Assembly: GCF_030580655.1 (NCBI RefSeq)
Contig: NZ_JAUQTB010000010.1
Span: forward strand, 62,001-126,000
From: Paenibacillus lacisoli
GTDB taxonomy: Bacteria > Bacillota > Bacilli > Paenibacillales > Paenibacillaceae
Direction of reading: 5' to 3'
DNA length: 64,000 nt
Shown here piece after piece: positions 8,600-18,757 of this stretch (positions are counted from its first letter, which is position 1; each line of letters opens with the position of its first letter). Under the pieces are notes generated by a model. It saw only the letters and a list, made by a program, of their open reading frames with translations, ran no database searches and was not told where the DNA came from. A program made the translations under genes and the position numbers.

Positions 8600-9493
8600 T
8601 TAACCTTTGACCGCCCCGATGGTGAGCCCTTTTACGAAGAAACGCTGGATGAATGGATAGAGCAGCAGAATCGGACCGGTGACAACAATGGCCATGGCCA
8701 TCTTGGTTGACTCTGTCGGCATATCCCCGCTCAGCGACACGCCGGTCCCGGCTCCCATCTGGGAAATAAACTGTGCGGAATTAATGACGTTATAGAGATA
8801 ATACTGCAGCTGATATTTGTGCGGATCGTTGATGAACAAGGATGAGGAGAACCAGTCATTCCAGTAGGCCAGGGCGAGGAACAACCCCACCGTGGCGATA
8901 CCCGGCATGGAGAGCTGCAGCACAATACGATAGTAGATTTTGAAATCCCCTGCACCGTCAATCTTGGCTGATTCGAACAGCTCCTCAGGCACATTGGAAC
9001 GGATAAAGTTTTTCATCAGAATAATCAGGAATGGTGTCATGAGCCCCGGGAAAATCAGGACTGTATACGTATCCAGCAGGTTCAGATATTTGGTAAGCAA
9101 AATATACCACGGCACCAGCCCGCCCCCAAAGAGGGTTGTAAAGTAGATATAAAACGAGAATGCATTCCGGTACTTGAAATCCCGACGTGCCAGGACATAA
9201 CCTGCCATTGTCATCATGAAGAGTCCGAGTGTTGTACCGACTACTGTCGTAAATACCGTAACTCCGTAGGCCCGCAGCACCTCCTCTGGGAAGGTAAAGA
9301 CGGTACGATATCCCTCAAAGGAAAACTCCTTGGGGATAAAATGGTACCCGTCCCGGATGATCGACTCGTTGCTCGTCAGCGATGCCGAGATAATGAGCAG
9401 GAACGGCAGCAGACAGGCAAGCGATCCGATAATTGTAACGGTATATGCCAGCCATTGGAATAAACGGTTGTAGGAATCATCCCGAATTCGCAT
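8600..9493 (-). CDS. Carbohydrate ABC transporter permease, LplC/YtcP type
   Basis: 297 residues with six predicted membrane helices, the second permease of the importer. The cytoplasmic EAA loop (ESAKIDGAGDF) that docks the ATPase is present, and the C-terminus FFVKGLTIGAVKG is the typical ending of this subfamily. Start ATG 9493 follows GAGGAGGAG. It begins 15 bases after the preceding permease stop, so the two are co-transcribed. The 154 bases to the binding-protein gene downstream hold a weak inverted repeat but no clear terminator. No ATPase gene is present in the cluster; related importers use the shared ATPase MsmX. Confidence 0.92.
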   Translation of the reverse strand: MRIRDDSYNRLFQWLAYTVTIIGSLACLLPFLLIISASLTSNESIIRDGYHFIPKEFSFEGYRTVFTFPEEVLRAYGVTVFTTVVGTTLGLFMMTMAGYVLARRDFKYRNAFSFYIYFTTLFGGGLVPWYILLTKYLNLLDTYTVLIFPGLMTPFLIILMKNFIRSNVPEELFESAKIDGAGDFKIYYRIVLQLSMPGIATVGLFLALAYWNDWFSSSLFINDPHKYQLQYYLYNVINSAQFISQMGAGTGVSLSGDMPTESTKMAMAIVVTGPILLLYPFIQRFFVKGLTIGAVKG

Positions 9494-9508
9494 GCTCTCT
9501 CCTCCTCT

Positions 9509-10504
9509 CTAGAATAAGGCATAATCTTCATTCATCTTGCGGATGATGTAGTTCACCGTCATGATGAGCACGAAGCCGAACAAGGACTGGTATACCCCTG
9601 CCGCCGATGCCATACCGACATCAAAAGTGACTTTGAGTGAACGATATACGTACGTATCCAGAATGTCGGTGGTGTTATAGAGGACTCCATTGTTGCCGAT
9701 CAGCTGGTAGAACAGGTCAAACTGGCCTTTCATTATGGAGCCCAATGCGAACAGCAGAAGAATCACAAAGGTCGATTTCAGCATCGGCACGGTGATATAC
9801 CAGATCCGCTGAAAGATATTTGCTCCGTCAATCCGGGCCGCTTCATAATACTCATCGCTGATGCCCGTAATAGACGCCAGATAGATGACCATGCTGTAGC
9901 CGAGATTTTTCCACAGATAGAACAGGATAATCAGAAAAATCCAGGCCCACGGCTTGTTATACACATCGACCGGGTCCACGCCAAACTGGGCCAGCATCGT
10001 GTTCAAAAAGCCATTATCATAGTTGAAGATGTTATACACGATAACACTGAGAATAACGAAGGATACGAAATAAGGCAGGAACATGACCGACTGGGCCAGC
10101 TTCTTGAACCAGTGAATACGCAGCTCGCTCAGCAGGATTGCGCAGAAGATCGCCAGCAGGTTGCCGATAATAATAAAGGCTGCATTATAGCCGATGGTAT
10201 TCAGCGTCAGCTTCATCAATGTGCCGGATTTCCATAGAAACTCGAAGTTCTGCAGTCCCACGAACGGTGCATCAAACAGGCTGGTGTTGAAGTCAAACTG
10301 GGTAAAAGCGTAATAGATACCGACCATGGGAATGTAGGAGTTAATGAAGAAGAAAACCAGGGTCGGCAGCAGCATGAGGAAGAGTATCCGGTTGCGGATC
10401 AGCTCATGCCAGAAGCCTTTTCTCTTTCCTGCCGAAAGCGGCCTGCCGTCCTTGTATAAATCGGCGGTGAGTGTGCGGGTTCCTTCCGGTGCAGGTTGGC
10501 TCAA
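9509..10504 (-). CDS. Carbohydrate ABC transporter permease, LplB type
   Basis: 331 residues, an inner-membrane permease with six predicted helices after a 30-residue cytoplasmic N-terminus. The EAA loop reads YEAARIDGANIF, followed by ITVPML. The start is a TTG at 10504 preceded by AAAGGAGGGGG, and no ATG lies nearby. It is separated from the GH43 gene upstream by 311 bases with a terminator and a cre-like site, so it likely has its own promoter. It pairs with the LplC-type permease 15 bases downstream. Confidence 0.9.
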   Translation of the reverse strand: MSQPAPEGTRTLTADLYKDGRPLSAGKRKGFWHELIRNRILFLMLLPTLVFFFINSYIPMVGIYYAFTQFDFNTSLFDAPFVGLQNFEFLWKSGTLMKLTLNTIGYNAAFIIIGNLLAIFCAILLSELRIHWFKKLAQSVMFLPYFVSFVILSVIVYNIFNYDNGFLNTMLAQFGVDPVDVYNKPWAWIFLIILFYLWKNLGYSMVIYLASITGISDEYYEAARIDGANIFQRIWYITVPMLKSTFVILLLFALGSIMKGQFDLFYQLIGNNGVLYNTTDILDTYVYRSLKVTFDVGMASAAGVYQSLFGFVLIMTVNYIIRKMNEDYALF

Positions 10505-10584
10505 TGTAATCCCCCTCCTTTGACGGATAATGGACCATTCAGGATGCTCATAGGCTGTGCCTGAGCGGTTATGTATTCAGTATG

Positions 10585-10599
10585 TGTAAGCGCTTAACA
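10585..10599. promoter_or_regulatory. cre-like operator upstream of the permease genes
   Basis: TGTAAGCGCTTAACA has the AAGCGCTT core and flanking TGT/ACA arms with one extra base on the right. This suggests CcpA or a related LacI-family repressor acting on the permease promoter. Confidence 0.4.
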
Positions 10600-10677
10600 A
10601 ATGCCAAGTGAAGGTTTCCCACAACAGCGAACAATGCTGTAATCTGAGGAGTGAACAATATATACCCGGGTGTACAA

Positions 10678-10714
10678 AATTGCGGCAGATCGCCGTAAAA
10701 GGCCGATCTGCCGC
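10678..10714 (-). terminator. Terminator after the GH43 gene
   Basis: GCGGCAGATCG and CGATCTGCCGC flank a short loop. The minus strand continues AATTTTG, a modest T-run; the plus strand has GGTTTTT, so it may act both ways. Confidence 0.65.
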
Positions 10715-10815
10715 GGTTTTTCCTTACAGTTTCCCTTCTTGAGTCAGGCATTCTCGTTCTTCGGGGAAGATCAAGTTTATGCTGTCTCTTCATGAACAGC
10801 GGTATCGCATGACGA

Positions 10816-13800
10816 CTATTTAACCCGCAGCTTCACCTCTTTGCGGGTCACGTTGCCGGCCAGATCCACTGCAGAATAGGTTATCGTGTAAATACGTGTT
10901 TTGCCCCGTTCCGGTCGAACGGCCTTCAGGCTGAACTCTGTATCGCTCGTGCCGAACTCCGCTCCTTGGACATCCGCTGGATGGAGGCCCCCTTTCTCGT
11001 TTGTCGTGATAGAATCCAGCGTTATCCTTGCGATTCCTGAATGGCGGTCACTGGCCTGCACTTGAATAACGACTGGCACCATCTGTCCATTCGCCGGTCC
11101 CAGTACCGTCTTGTCCGCCGACACCTTCAGACTTGGCTTCGTCCGGTCAATCCGGACAGATAATGACTGCACTTCTTCCAGCAGCCCGTTCCCGTCTTTA
11201 CTGCGGTAGAGCAGCGTATGCTCTCCTTCCTTCCCGATATGAAGCGGTTTGGTATACACCTTCCAGCCCTGTTGATCCAGATTGTATTCCGTCATTACAA
11301 CCTTCGAGGTGTTATCGGCTGCTGTCAGGGTTACCTTGGCTTCAGCAGCATACCAGCCGTCCAGCGTTTGCGGCGCCCGCGATTCTACAGCAGCCTTCGT
11401 TGAGGGCGGCTGCTCATCTGTAATGATGATCCAGCTGATCTGCGGGTCTGAACTGCTGGCAGGTGCTCGGGCGGAACGATGAATCGTTACATCCAGGCTG
11501 CTATTCTGGATATTTACATCCGGATACTCCAGCACACTATATGCGTCCGTAAACACAAACCCTGATGTCTTGGTCTCACCATTCAGCATAATATCGGCAA
11601 TCCGATTTCCTTTGGAGTATTGATACCATGGATCATAAAGACCGACATAAACCTTGTATTTGCCTGTGTTCAGATTAAATTTATAGGTCAAGTCGTTCCC
11701 TTTGCCTGCGAGCAAATACCGCAGCGAGGAGAACAGGTCTCCGTCCGCACCGCCAGAGCTGCTCGTTCCGTTCCCTACATAACCCCATGTCTGACCAACA
11801 GCAGGGTCATAGGCCTGATCGGGGATGTTGTAATTATGAAGAGAGTCTTTCATGACTTCGGACCACTTCTGGTAATCGCTTGTTTTGGCCCCTCCAGCAT
11901 GAACAAAATAGACGGCCCGCTCCGGAATGACAGAGACCACTGTTCGGATTTCCTTGCTGCCGTACTGGGGCAGCGTTCCCTTGACCGTTACCGTTCCCGG
12001 CTTGGCGAAGTCCTCTGTCTTAATGTTCCATACAACCGGTGTATCCTGTGTCATACCATCTGATGCCGTTACATTGATGACCGGAGGGAGGGCCGGTATC
12101 TGTCCAGGCTTCACCTGATCCGGCAGCCGGGTATTCACCTGAATGCGTCCCATTCCATTCAGCAGATCCAGCTGCCAGCTGTCGTACCATTTCAGCATGA
12201 TGCTGTCATCTGTACCGAACTCGATCGGCAGCCAGATGTAACGAGAGTCCTTCAGATTGCCCTCATTCCACCGGTCGCCCATATAGATGAATTTACCACG
12301 AGCGGCATCTACCGGGATGACATGCGTACTTTGAGAGTCAAATGTGGTTGAAGCCTTTGTTCCCATGGCAAAATCACGCATCGGCTTCCATTCGCCCAGA
12401 ATATCATCTGCCACGGTATACCTGGACTTGTTGGGTGCCCAGCCGGTCGCCCCGGAGGTGATCAGATAATACTTGCCCTGATATTTGAAAACAGCCGGTG
12501 CCTCGCGCTGCGCTCCCGGGAAGACACGAATGTAGTCCTCGCCATATACAGCTTTGTAGGTGGTATCCCGCGCCGTCTGGCCGTCCCTGTGCCAGCCGGT
12601 CACATCGGTATAGCTGTCGTTCAGCTTGGAGATGTAGATCGTCATATTCTCTTCACTGGAATAAATGAGATAGGCTGTACCGTCATCATCTTTGAAGAGC
12701 GTCATATCCCGCGCCATCCCCGGCTGATTCGGCTGCCCGTTATACTCGGCGTCTTCCGGCGCCCGGTCCATCCGGTTGCTCTCCTGATACACGAAAGGGC
12801 CTGTCGGCGAGTCACTCAGGGCATATCCGGCCTCTGCCTTGGCATAGTTAGCATTCGAGGTTGCACTCGGTCCATCCGTATGCATCCACATTACGTATTT
12901 GCCCGTCTTGTCGTTATAGATGACTTTCGGACGCTCGATAATTCGCTGTGTGCCGATATCATTAAAGATGTCTCCACGGTCCGTCCGTCCTGCATAGAGG
13001 CGGGAGATTAGCGGATCCGTATCGAACTGGTCCATCGATTCTATGGCTGTCAGCGCCAGTCCTTCGTCCTTCCAGTTGTAGAGATCCTGTGAAGAATAAA
13101 CTCGTACCCCCCGTGCGGGCAGGTAGCCGTTCGTTTTGTCCTCACCATACCAGTAATAGGTTGCCGTCTGTTCATCGTACATGATCCCTCCGCCATGGGC
13201 CTGGATCACCGCCCCATTCGTATCTCTCCAGACAGCTCCGGGTGTAAAAGAATCGTATGACGCCGCAGTCGTTAATCCTGCAACAGCCTGCTCCAGTGCT
13301 GCCAGTTGAACACGAATGGCATCCTGCAGTTCCTCGACAGGGATTCCGGCTTCCCTTACTTCCGTCAGCCAGGCCTGCGCCGCTGCTATTGCTTGCTGGA
13401 CAACGGATACACTGTATTGCGTATAGCCAGGCTGAGCAGCGGCAGCAGAAGCCTCAGCGATCTTCGCCTCCACATCTGCCAGCGGCAGCGTGACACTCTG
13501 CCGGACAATCATATAGTTAACCAGCGGATCATTGTAATTGGTTAACGCCGCGGTGCTTGGTCCCTGGACCACAACCTGCAGCATACCATCGTCAACATGA
13601 ACTCTCCGCTTGGTGAATTCCTTCTCCGCATTGTAGCTTCCAATATCGTAATCGCCGCCGGTTACGTTCGCGCCCTCCATGAGGATATTGACCGTGCGTC
13701 CGCTCCAGGGATTCTTAAATCCTACGGTCACGTCATAATCGCCTGCCGGCAGTTCAAATTGGTAGCCAAGCGACTTATCGCGGACTTGAGGACCGTTGTA

Positions 13801-14139
13801 ATAACGAAGCGATCCGTTCTTGCTGGAGGTATCACTGACCTGGACATTAGAGGTGGTTGTCGTCAGTCCCCATTGTTTACCCGTAACTGGATCAGGCCCG
13901 TATACCTGCTCGGTTACACTGGTGTACAGGCCCATTTTATCGCTGCCTTCTACCGTTCCTGGTGTTGGGTCTCCCGCATTTACCATGTATAGAATATAGT
14001 CGTTATCCTTTAACTGCTGATCTGTGAACACTGCTTCTGCTGGCTCTGGCTGTATACTATCGGCATGAACCTGAAAGGAAAAAACGGACGAGAACGTAAT
14101 GGCCAGACTAAGTAAAAGTGAATACCGGCGAATTCGCAT
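10816..14139 (-). CDS. Secreted multidomain glycoside hydrolase family 43 (subfamily 24-like)
   Basis: 1107 residues, secreted (signal peptide to about residue 26, cut near VHA-DS). The order is: a beta-sandwich carbohydrate-binding-like domain (about 45-215), a helical FIVAR-like linker rich in Ala (about 218-290), the GH43 five-blade propeller (about 298-660), a Big_4-like Ig domain (to about 745), a second binding-like domain similar to the first (about 746-915), an OmpL47-like repeat (DNTSKVVMTEYNLD) and a final beta domain. The propeller opens with AHGGGIMYDE and YYWYGEDK and has REAPAVFKY for the acid Glu, like exo-beta-1,3-galactanases of subfamily 24. There is no sortase motif or SLH domain. 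Start ATG 14139 follows GAGAGGGAG. Likely target arabinogalactan side chains; the substrate is inference. Confidence 0.85.
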   Translation of the reverse strand: MRIRRYSLLLSLAITFSSVFSFQVHADSIQPEPAEAVFTDQQLKDNDYILYMVNAGDPTPGTVEGSDKMGLYTSVTEQVYGPDPVTGKQWGLTTTTSNVQVSDTSSKNGSLRYYNGPQVRDKSLGYQFELPAGDYDVTVGFKNPWSGRTVNILMEGANVTGGDYDIGSYNAEKEFTKRRVHVDDGMLQVVVQGPSTAALTNYNDPLVNYMIVRQSVTLPLADVEAKIAEASAAAAQPGYTQYSVSVVQQAIAAAQAWLTEVREAGIPVEELQDAIRVQLAALEQAVAGLTTAASYDSFTPGAVWRDTNGAVIQAHGGGIMYDEQTATYYWYGEDKTNGYLPARGVRVYSSQDLYNWKDEGLALTAIESMDQFDTDPLISRLYAGRTDRGDIFNDIGTQRIIERPKVIYNDKTGKYVMWMHTDGPSATSNANYAKAEAGYALSDSPTGPFVYQESNRMDRAPEDAEYNGQPNQPGMARDMTLFKDDDGTAYLIYSSEENMTIYISKLNDSYTDVTGWHRDGQTARDTTYKAVYGEDYIRVFPGAQREAPAVFKYQGKYYLITSGATGWAPNKSRYTVADDILGEWKPMRDFAMGTKASTTFDSQSTHVIPVDAARGKFIYMGDRWNEGNLKDSRYIWLPIEFGTDDSIMLKWYDSWQLDLLNGMGRIQVNTRLPDQVKPGQIPALPPVINVTASDGMTQDTPVVWNIKTEDFAKPGTVTVKGTLPQYGSKEIRTVVSVIPERAVYFVHAGGAKTSDYQKWSEVMKDSLHNYNIPDQAYDPAVGQTWGYVGNGTSSSGGADGDLFSSLRYLLAGKGNDLTYKFNLNTGKYKVYVGLYDPWYQYSKGNRIADIMLNGETKTSGFVFTDAYSVLEYPDVNIQNSSLDVTIHRSARAPASSSDPQISWIIITDEQPPSTKAAVESRAPQTLDGWYAAEAKVTLTAADNTSKVVMTEYNLDQQGWKVYTKPLHIGKEGEHTLLYRSKDGNGLLEEVQSLSVRIDRTKPSLKVSADKTVLGPANGQMVPVVIQVQASDRHSGIARITLDSITTNEKGGLHPADVQGAEFGTSDTEFSLKAVRPERGKTRIYTITYSAVDLAGNVTRKEVKLRVK

Positions 14140-14417
14140 GCTTCAACTCCCTCTCTCGGAATTAAAATGGTTAAGGCGATCATTCCGGGTGATAGGTTGG
14201 CTCTGATCCCTCCTCATGTATCAAACTAGGCACACTGCTGAGCGTTTAGTTCGAGTTCACACCCGATTTGGATACGCTTACCGCTTTGCCTGTCTGTAGT
14301 CTAAGCCATAAAGATAGAGTGATTTCAATTGAACAATTCATAGTTAAGTGTACATATCTAACAAAATCTTCAATTTCACACGTCTGAGCTGCAGGATAAT
14401 GTTAATGGTTACATGGC

Positions 14418-14453
14418 AAAAAAACTCCCGCTGGCTATGGCAGCAGAAGTTTT
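14418..14453 (-). terminator. Second, imperfect terminator after metY
   Basis: On the minus strand AAAACTTCTGCTG and CAGCGGGAGTTTT pair with two mismatches, followed by a further T-run. It backs up the hairpin at 14512-14539. Confidence 0.5.
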
Positions 14454-14511
14454 AATAAGGGCTATAAGATAGCTCATGTATCATCTATTACGCCTCTACC
14501 CCAACGGCAAA

Positions 14512-14539
14512 AAGCTGCCGGACTAAGTCCTGACAGCTT
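14512..14539 (-). terminator. Terminator of metY
   Basis: On the minus strand AAGCTGTCAGGAC and GTCCGGCAGCTT pair around TTA with two imperfections, followed by TTTGCC. It begins ten bases after the metY stop. Confidence 0.7.
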
Positions 14540-14548
14540 GTATTGGTC

Positions 14549-15952
<1,404 letters not shown>

Positions 15953-16093
15953 TCATGGTGTCATGTTTTTTCATATTCTCTCATAAAGGGAAACAATTGA
16001 AAAGCGTTATTTCATACTAAACGGATAAGAATTATAATCCAGGCGAATCCGCATCCATAATCGAATATAACGATTCTTTCCGCTCTTCGCAGC

Positions 16094-16123
16094 TTGACTT
16101 GGATCCAAAGCTCCCGCTATATT
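16094..16123 (+). promoter_or_regulatory. Sigma-A promoter of the MutS2-like gene leader
   Basis: TTGACT (16094-16099) and TATATT (16118-16123) are spaced by 18 bases. The expected start is near 16130, only about 28 bases before the leader ORF. Confidence 0.75.
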
Positions 16124-16157
16124 AGGGGTAACCTTATTTGTTAAAGGAGAGCTCTTG

Positions 16158-16181
16158 ATGTCGGTGAATGTTCTTAACTAA
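16158..16181 (+). CDS. Leader peptide MSVNVLN (seven codons)
   Basis: ATG TCG GTG AAT GTT CTT AAC TAA, preceded by AAAGGAGA with a seven-base spacer, a better ribosome site than most genes in the window have. It lies at the very start of the predicted transcript. Codons 5-7 plus the first two bases of the stop (16170-16180) are perfectly complementary to 16270-16280, so ribosome position here can control folding downstream. Such short ORFs head erm, cat and several ABC-F resistance genes, where a stalled ribosome relieves attenuation. Translation and function are inferred; the peptide itself matches no leader I can name. Confidence 0.6.
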   Translation: MSVNVLN

Positions 16182-16215
16182 TTAATTTCATATCGGTAGT
16201 GAAGATTGCCTGAAG

Positions 16216-16243
16216 CAAGGCCGCTGATCGGCCCTGTTTTTTT
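16216..16243 (+). terminator. Leader terminator T1
   Basis: GGCCG and CGGCC flank a five-base loop, followed by CCTG and seven T. The 5' arm (AGGC, 16218-16221) can alternatively pair with GCCT at 16208-16211, a small antiterminator-like hairpin. It would end the transcript about 110 nt from its start. Confidence 0.6.
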
Positions 16244-16320
16244 CATTGCGCCCTCTTTGCCCGAGTGAATAGTTAAGAACTTACGGATTTCAATTGAAGC
16301 CTGGGTAGTGTCCGGCGATC

Positions 16321-16349
16321 ATCCGTGCTGAGTTCAGCACGGATTTTTT
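16321..16349 (+). terminator. Leader terminator T2
   Basis: ATCCGTGCTGA and TCAGCACGGAT pair perfectly and are followed by a run of six T that includes the last arm base. The 5' arm ATCCGT can instead pair with ACGGAT at 16283-16288, immediately after the segment complementary to the leader ORF. Confidence 0.85.
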
Positions 16350-16494
16350 GTACCTTTTTGCGGTGTTTTACTTGTTAAAGCTTTCTAATGGAAACAGGCG
16401 GGATGGACCCTATAGGCGTCCTCTAACCTCTCCCGAGCTAATAGCAAGTATAAGACATCCAGAATACAGTACAGTCGGAGCATGGTCCCATTTC

Positions 16495-16535
16495 AGGGCG
16501 GAGAATGAACGTGATGTTCATTCTCCGCCCTTTTT
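16495..16535 (+). terminator. Leader terminator T3
   Basis: A perfect 16-bp stem (AGGGCGGAGAATGAAC and its complement) with a five-base loop, followed by a run of T. It ends only 44 bases before the GTG of the MutS2-like gene. Confidence 0.9.
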
Positions 16536-16578
16536 GCTTTTCCTTTTTCAAAATTCAAATATCAAAGGAGAGATCCCC

Positions 16579-18525
16579 GTGAACGAAACCTATCTCGAAC
16601 GACTCCAGTATCACCAAATCAAAAATCAGCTGACCCAATGCGCCGTCTCCTATCTGGGTAAACAACATATTCAGGAGCTGCGCCCGTTCACCGGACTGCG
16701 TCAGGTTGAGCAGCAGCTGCATGAAACCTCCGAAGCAATGGCCCTGCTGAAGCAGGGAGCGAGCGTCCCTATTCCTTCCCTGGAAGGCATTGAGTGGGTG
16801 CTCGGTATACTGGGCAGCGGTTATGTGCTGACGGAACAGGACTTCGGCCACATTCAGCAGTTTCTGCGCAGCTGTAGGCAGCTGATACGTTACATGGACG
16901 GGAAAAGCGCAATCGCTCCAACCATCAGCTCCTACACCTCAAGCATGCATGAGCTGGGCAGCCTGTTGAATGCGATTGAGGAATCTATCTACAGCGGACG
17001 CGTCACAGACACGGCCAGTAAAGAGCTGGCTCGGGTCCGGAAGAAGATCGCCGTCATGGAAGACCGGCTGAAACGCCGGCTGGATGCCCTCCTCATCAAG
17101 CACCGTGAAATCATGCAGGACGCGCTGATCTCTCAGCGTAACGGCCGTTATGTTCTCCCGGTCAAAAAAGAACACCGCCGTCTCGTCAGCGGCATGGTCG
17201 TCGATGAATCCGCCAGCGGCCAGACTGTGTTCATTGAACCGGCCGAAATTTCATCTCTCCAGATGGAACTCAGCTCCCTGCGCGCTGAGGAAGGGCGTGA
17301 AGAAACAAAGGTACTCAGTGCGCTGACTGAACAGGCTGAGCGGTATGCATACGAGCTTCAGCTGAATGCCGATACCGTCGGAGTCTATGACTACATCCTT
17401 GCCCGCGGCAAGCTGGGTCTGCGGATGAATGCCCGTACGGTGGAGGTCAATGAACAGGGGATCATTCAACTGCGGCAGGCACGTCATCCCCTGCTTGGTG
17501 ATAGCATGGTGCCGCTCGATTTTGCTATGGGTCATGGTTATAAGACACTGATCATTACAGGCCCGAATACCGGCGGCAAGACCCTTTGTCTCAAAACGGT
17601 AGGCCTTCTCACCTTGATGGTACAGTCCGGACTGCTGGTCCCCGTCGGAGAAGGCAGCCAGTTCGCCATTTTCGATGAGGTGGCTGTTGATATTGGAGAC
17701 GGTCAGAGTCTGGAACAGGCATTAAGCACCTTCTCAGCTCATATTCGCAACATGAATCAGATTCTTGCTGCTGCCAATCCCTCGACCCTTGTTCTTATTG
17801 ATGAGATGGCCTCAGGGACTGACCCGGGCGAAGGCGTAGGTCTGTCTATCGCAATCCTCGAAGAGCTGTATCAGCGGGGAACGACCGTGGTGGTGACCAC
17901 CCATTTTACCGAGATTAAATCCTTTGCTGCCGCGACTCCCGGCTTCCAGAATGCCCGCATGGAGTTCGATACCGAAACGCTGGAGCCGCTGTACCGCCTC
18001 ACCATTGGTGAAGCCGGCCGCAGCTATGCCTTTGAGATTGCCTCAAAGCTGGGATTCCCGCCCGCTTTGCTGGCCCGCTCCCAGGAGATTACGCTGTCCG
18101 CCACGATAAGCAAACCGGTTATACCTAGGATGGAATCCCCGGTTTCTCACGAAGCCCCAGTGGAGACGGCTGTAGAGAAGAAGCCTGAAGCATCTCATAC
18201 ACTACCTGCCGGGCAGACCCGCCAGCCGCTGCAGATCGGGGATAGTGTCTACATCCATTACCTGCGCAGAACAGGCATCGTCTATGAAACGGAGGATACC
18301 CGTGGTCAGGTTGGCGTTATGATCCAGAAGCAAAAGTTAAAAATAAACCGCAAACGGCTCACGCTTCATATTCCCGGCAGCGAGCTGTATCCGGACCAAT
18401 ATGATCTTGATATCGTCCTGGACTCTAAGGAGAACCGCAAGAAACGGAAGCTGTTGTCTCGCAAGCACGTCGAGGGATTAACGATTGAGAAGCCATCTGA
18501 TGAGAACTGGGGAAAGAAAGAATAG
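16579..18525 (+). CDS. MutS2-like ATPase lacking the Smr endonuclease domain
   Basis: 648 residues. Helical core and clamp-like regions (about 1-310) precede the MutS ATPase: Walker A GPNTGGKT near residue 327, Walker B LVLIDEMASGTDPGEG near 405, then the TTHFTEIK segment. The region from about 550 (IGDSVYIHYLRRTGIVYE) resembles the KOW/SH3-like domain of MutS2. The protein ends about 140 residues short of typical MutS2, and the Smr domain is missing. The GTG at 16579 is chosen because AAAGGAGAG lies eight bases upstream; reading further upstream would pass through three terminators. B. subtilis MutS2 binds and splits collided ribosomes. This paralogue may share that work or act on recombination intermediates. 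Confidence 0.85.
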   Translation: MNETYLERLQYHQIKNQLTQCAVSYLGKQHIQELRPFTGLRQVEQQLHETSEAMALLKQGASVPIPSLEGIEWVLGILGSGYVLTEQDFGHIQQFLRSCRQLIRYMDGKSAIAPTISSYTSSMHELGSLLNAIEESIYSGRVTDTASKELARVRKKIAVMEDRLKRRLDALLIKHREIMQDALISQRNGRYVLPVKKEHRRLVSGMVVDESASGQTVFIEPAEISSLQMELSSLRAEEGREETKVLSALTEQAERYAYELQLNADTVGVYDYILARGKLGLRMNARTVEVNEQGIIQLRQARHPLLGDSMVPLDFAMGHGYKTLIITGPNTGGKTLCLKTVGLLTLMVQSGLLVPVGEGSQFAIFDEVAVDIGDGQSLEQALSTFSAHIRNMNQILAAANPSTLVLIDEMASGTDPGEGVGLSIAILEELYQRGTTVVVTTHFTEIKSFAAATPGFQNARMEFDTETLEPLYRLTIGEAGRSYAFEIASKLGFPPALLARSQEITLSATISKPVIPRMESPVSHEAPVETAVEKKPEASHTLPAGQTRQPLQIGDSVYIHYLRRTGIVYETEDTRGQVGVMIQKQKLKINRKRLTLHIPGSELYPDQYDLDIVLDSKENRKKRKLLSRKHVEGLTIEKPSDENWGKKE

Positions 18526-18757
18526 TCTGAACATCCGATTACGATATGAGCAGCAGCTCAGGATGACCAGACTGATTCTACTTCATTCAAGAAGCTTGAT
18601 TCGGCATCAGGGAACACTGGCACAAATCAAGGTGGAACTCAGCCTGCAGGATGTAATTCCTGCATTCATAAGCCTGCTCTGACAATCATGCTCCCTTCAT
18701 GCGGTATACTGTTCTTAATGAAGTACTCACGGACAAACAGGAGGATCAAAAGAGCCT

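Larger units (their letters stand above)
10505..10815. other. Intergenic region between GH43 and permease genes
   Basis: Reading leftward it holds the GH43 terminator hairpin (10678-10714), a cre-like near-palindrome (10585-10599) and the permease ribosome site. No supported gene lies here; the short leftward reading frame through it crosses the terminator. Confidence 0.6.
14140..14548. other. Intergenic region between metY and GH43 genes
   Basis: It holds two tandem leftward terminator-like hairpins after metY and a possible GH43 promoter. On the minus strand TTGTTA and TATGAA, spaced 16, lie in the 14340-14370 stretch, followed by AT-rich DNA. No coding sequence is supported. Confidence 0.45.

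Noticed and set aside
10569-10793. 74-residue leftward frame between GH43 and permease genes
   Set aside because: It spans the GH43 terminator and the cre-like site and has no recognisable features.
16348-16578. Longer N-terminus for the MutS2-like protein from 16348
   Set aside because: It would run through terminator T3 and has no ribosome site, while GTG 16579 has AAAGGAGAG at the right distance and begins like MutS2.
18485-18682. 65-residue frame after the MutS2-like gene
   Set aside because: No ribosome site, overlaps the end of the MutS2-like gene, composition unlike a protein.
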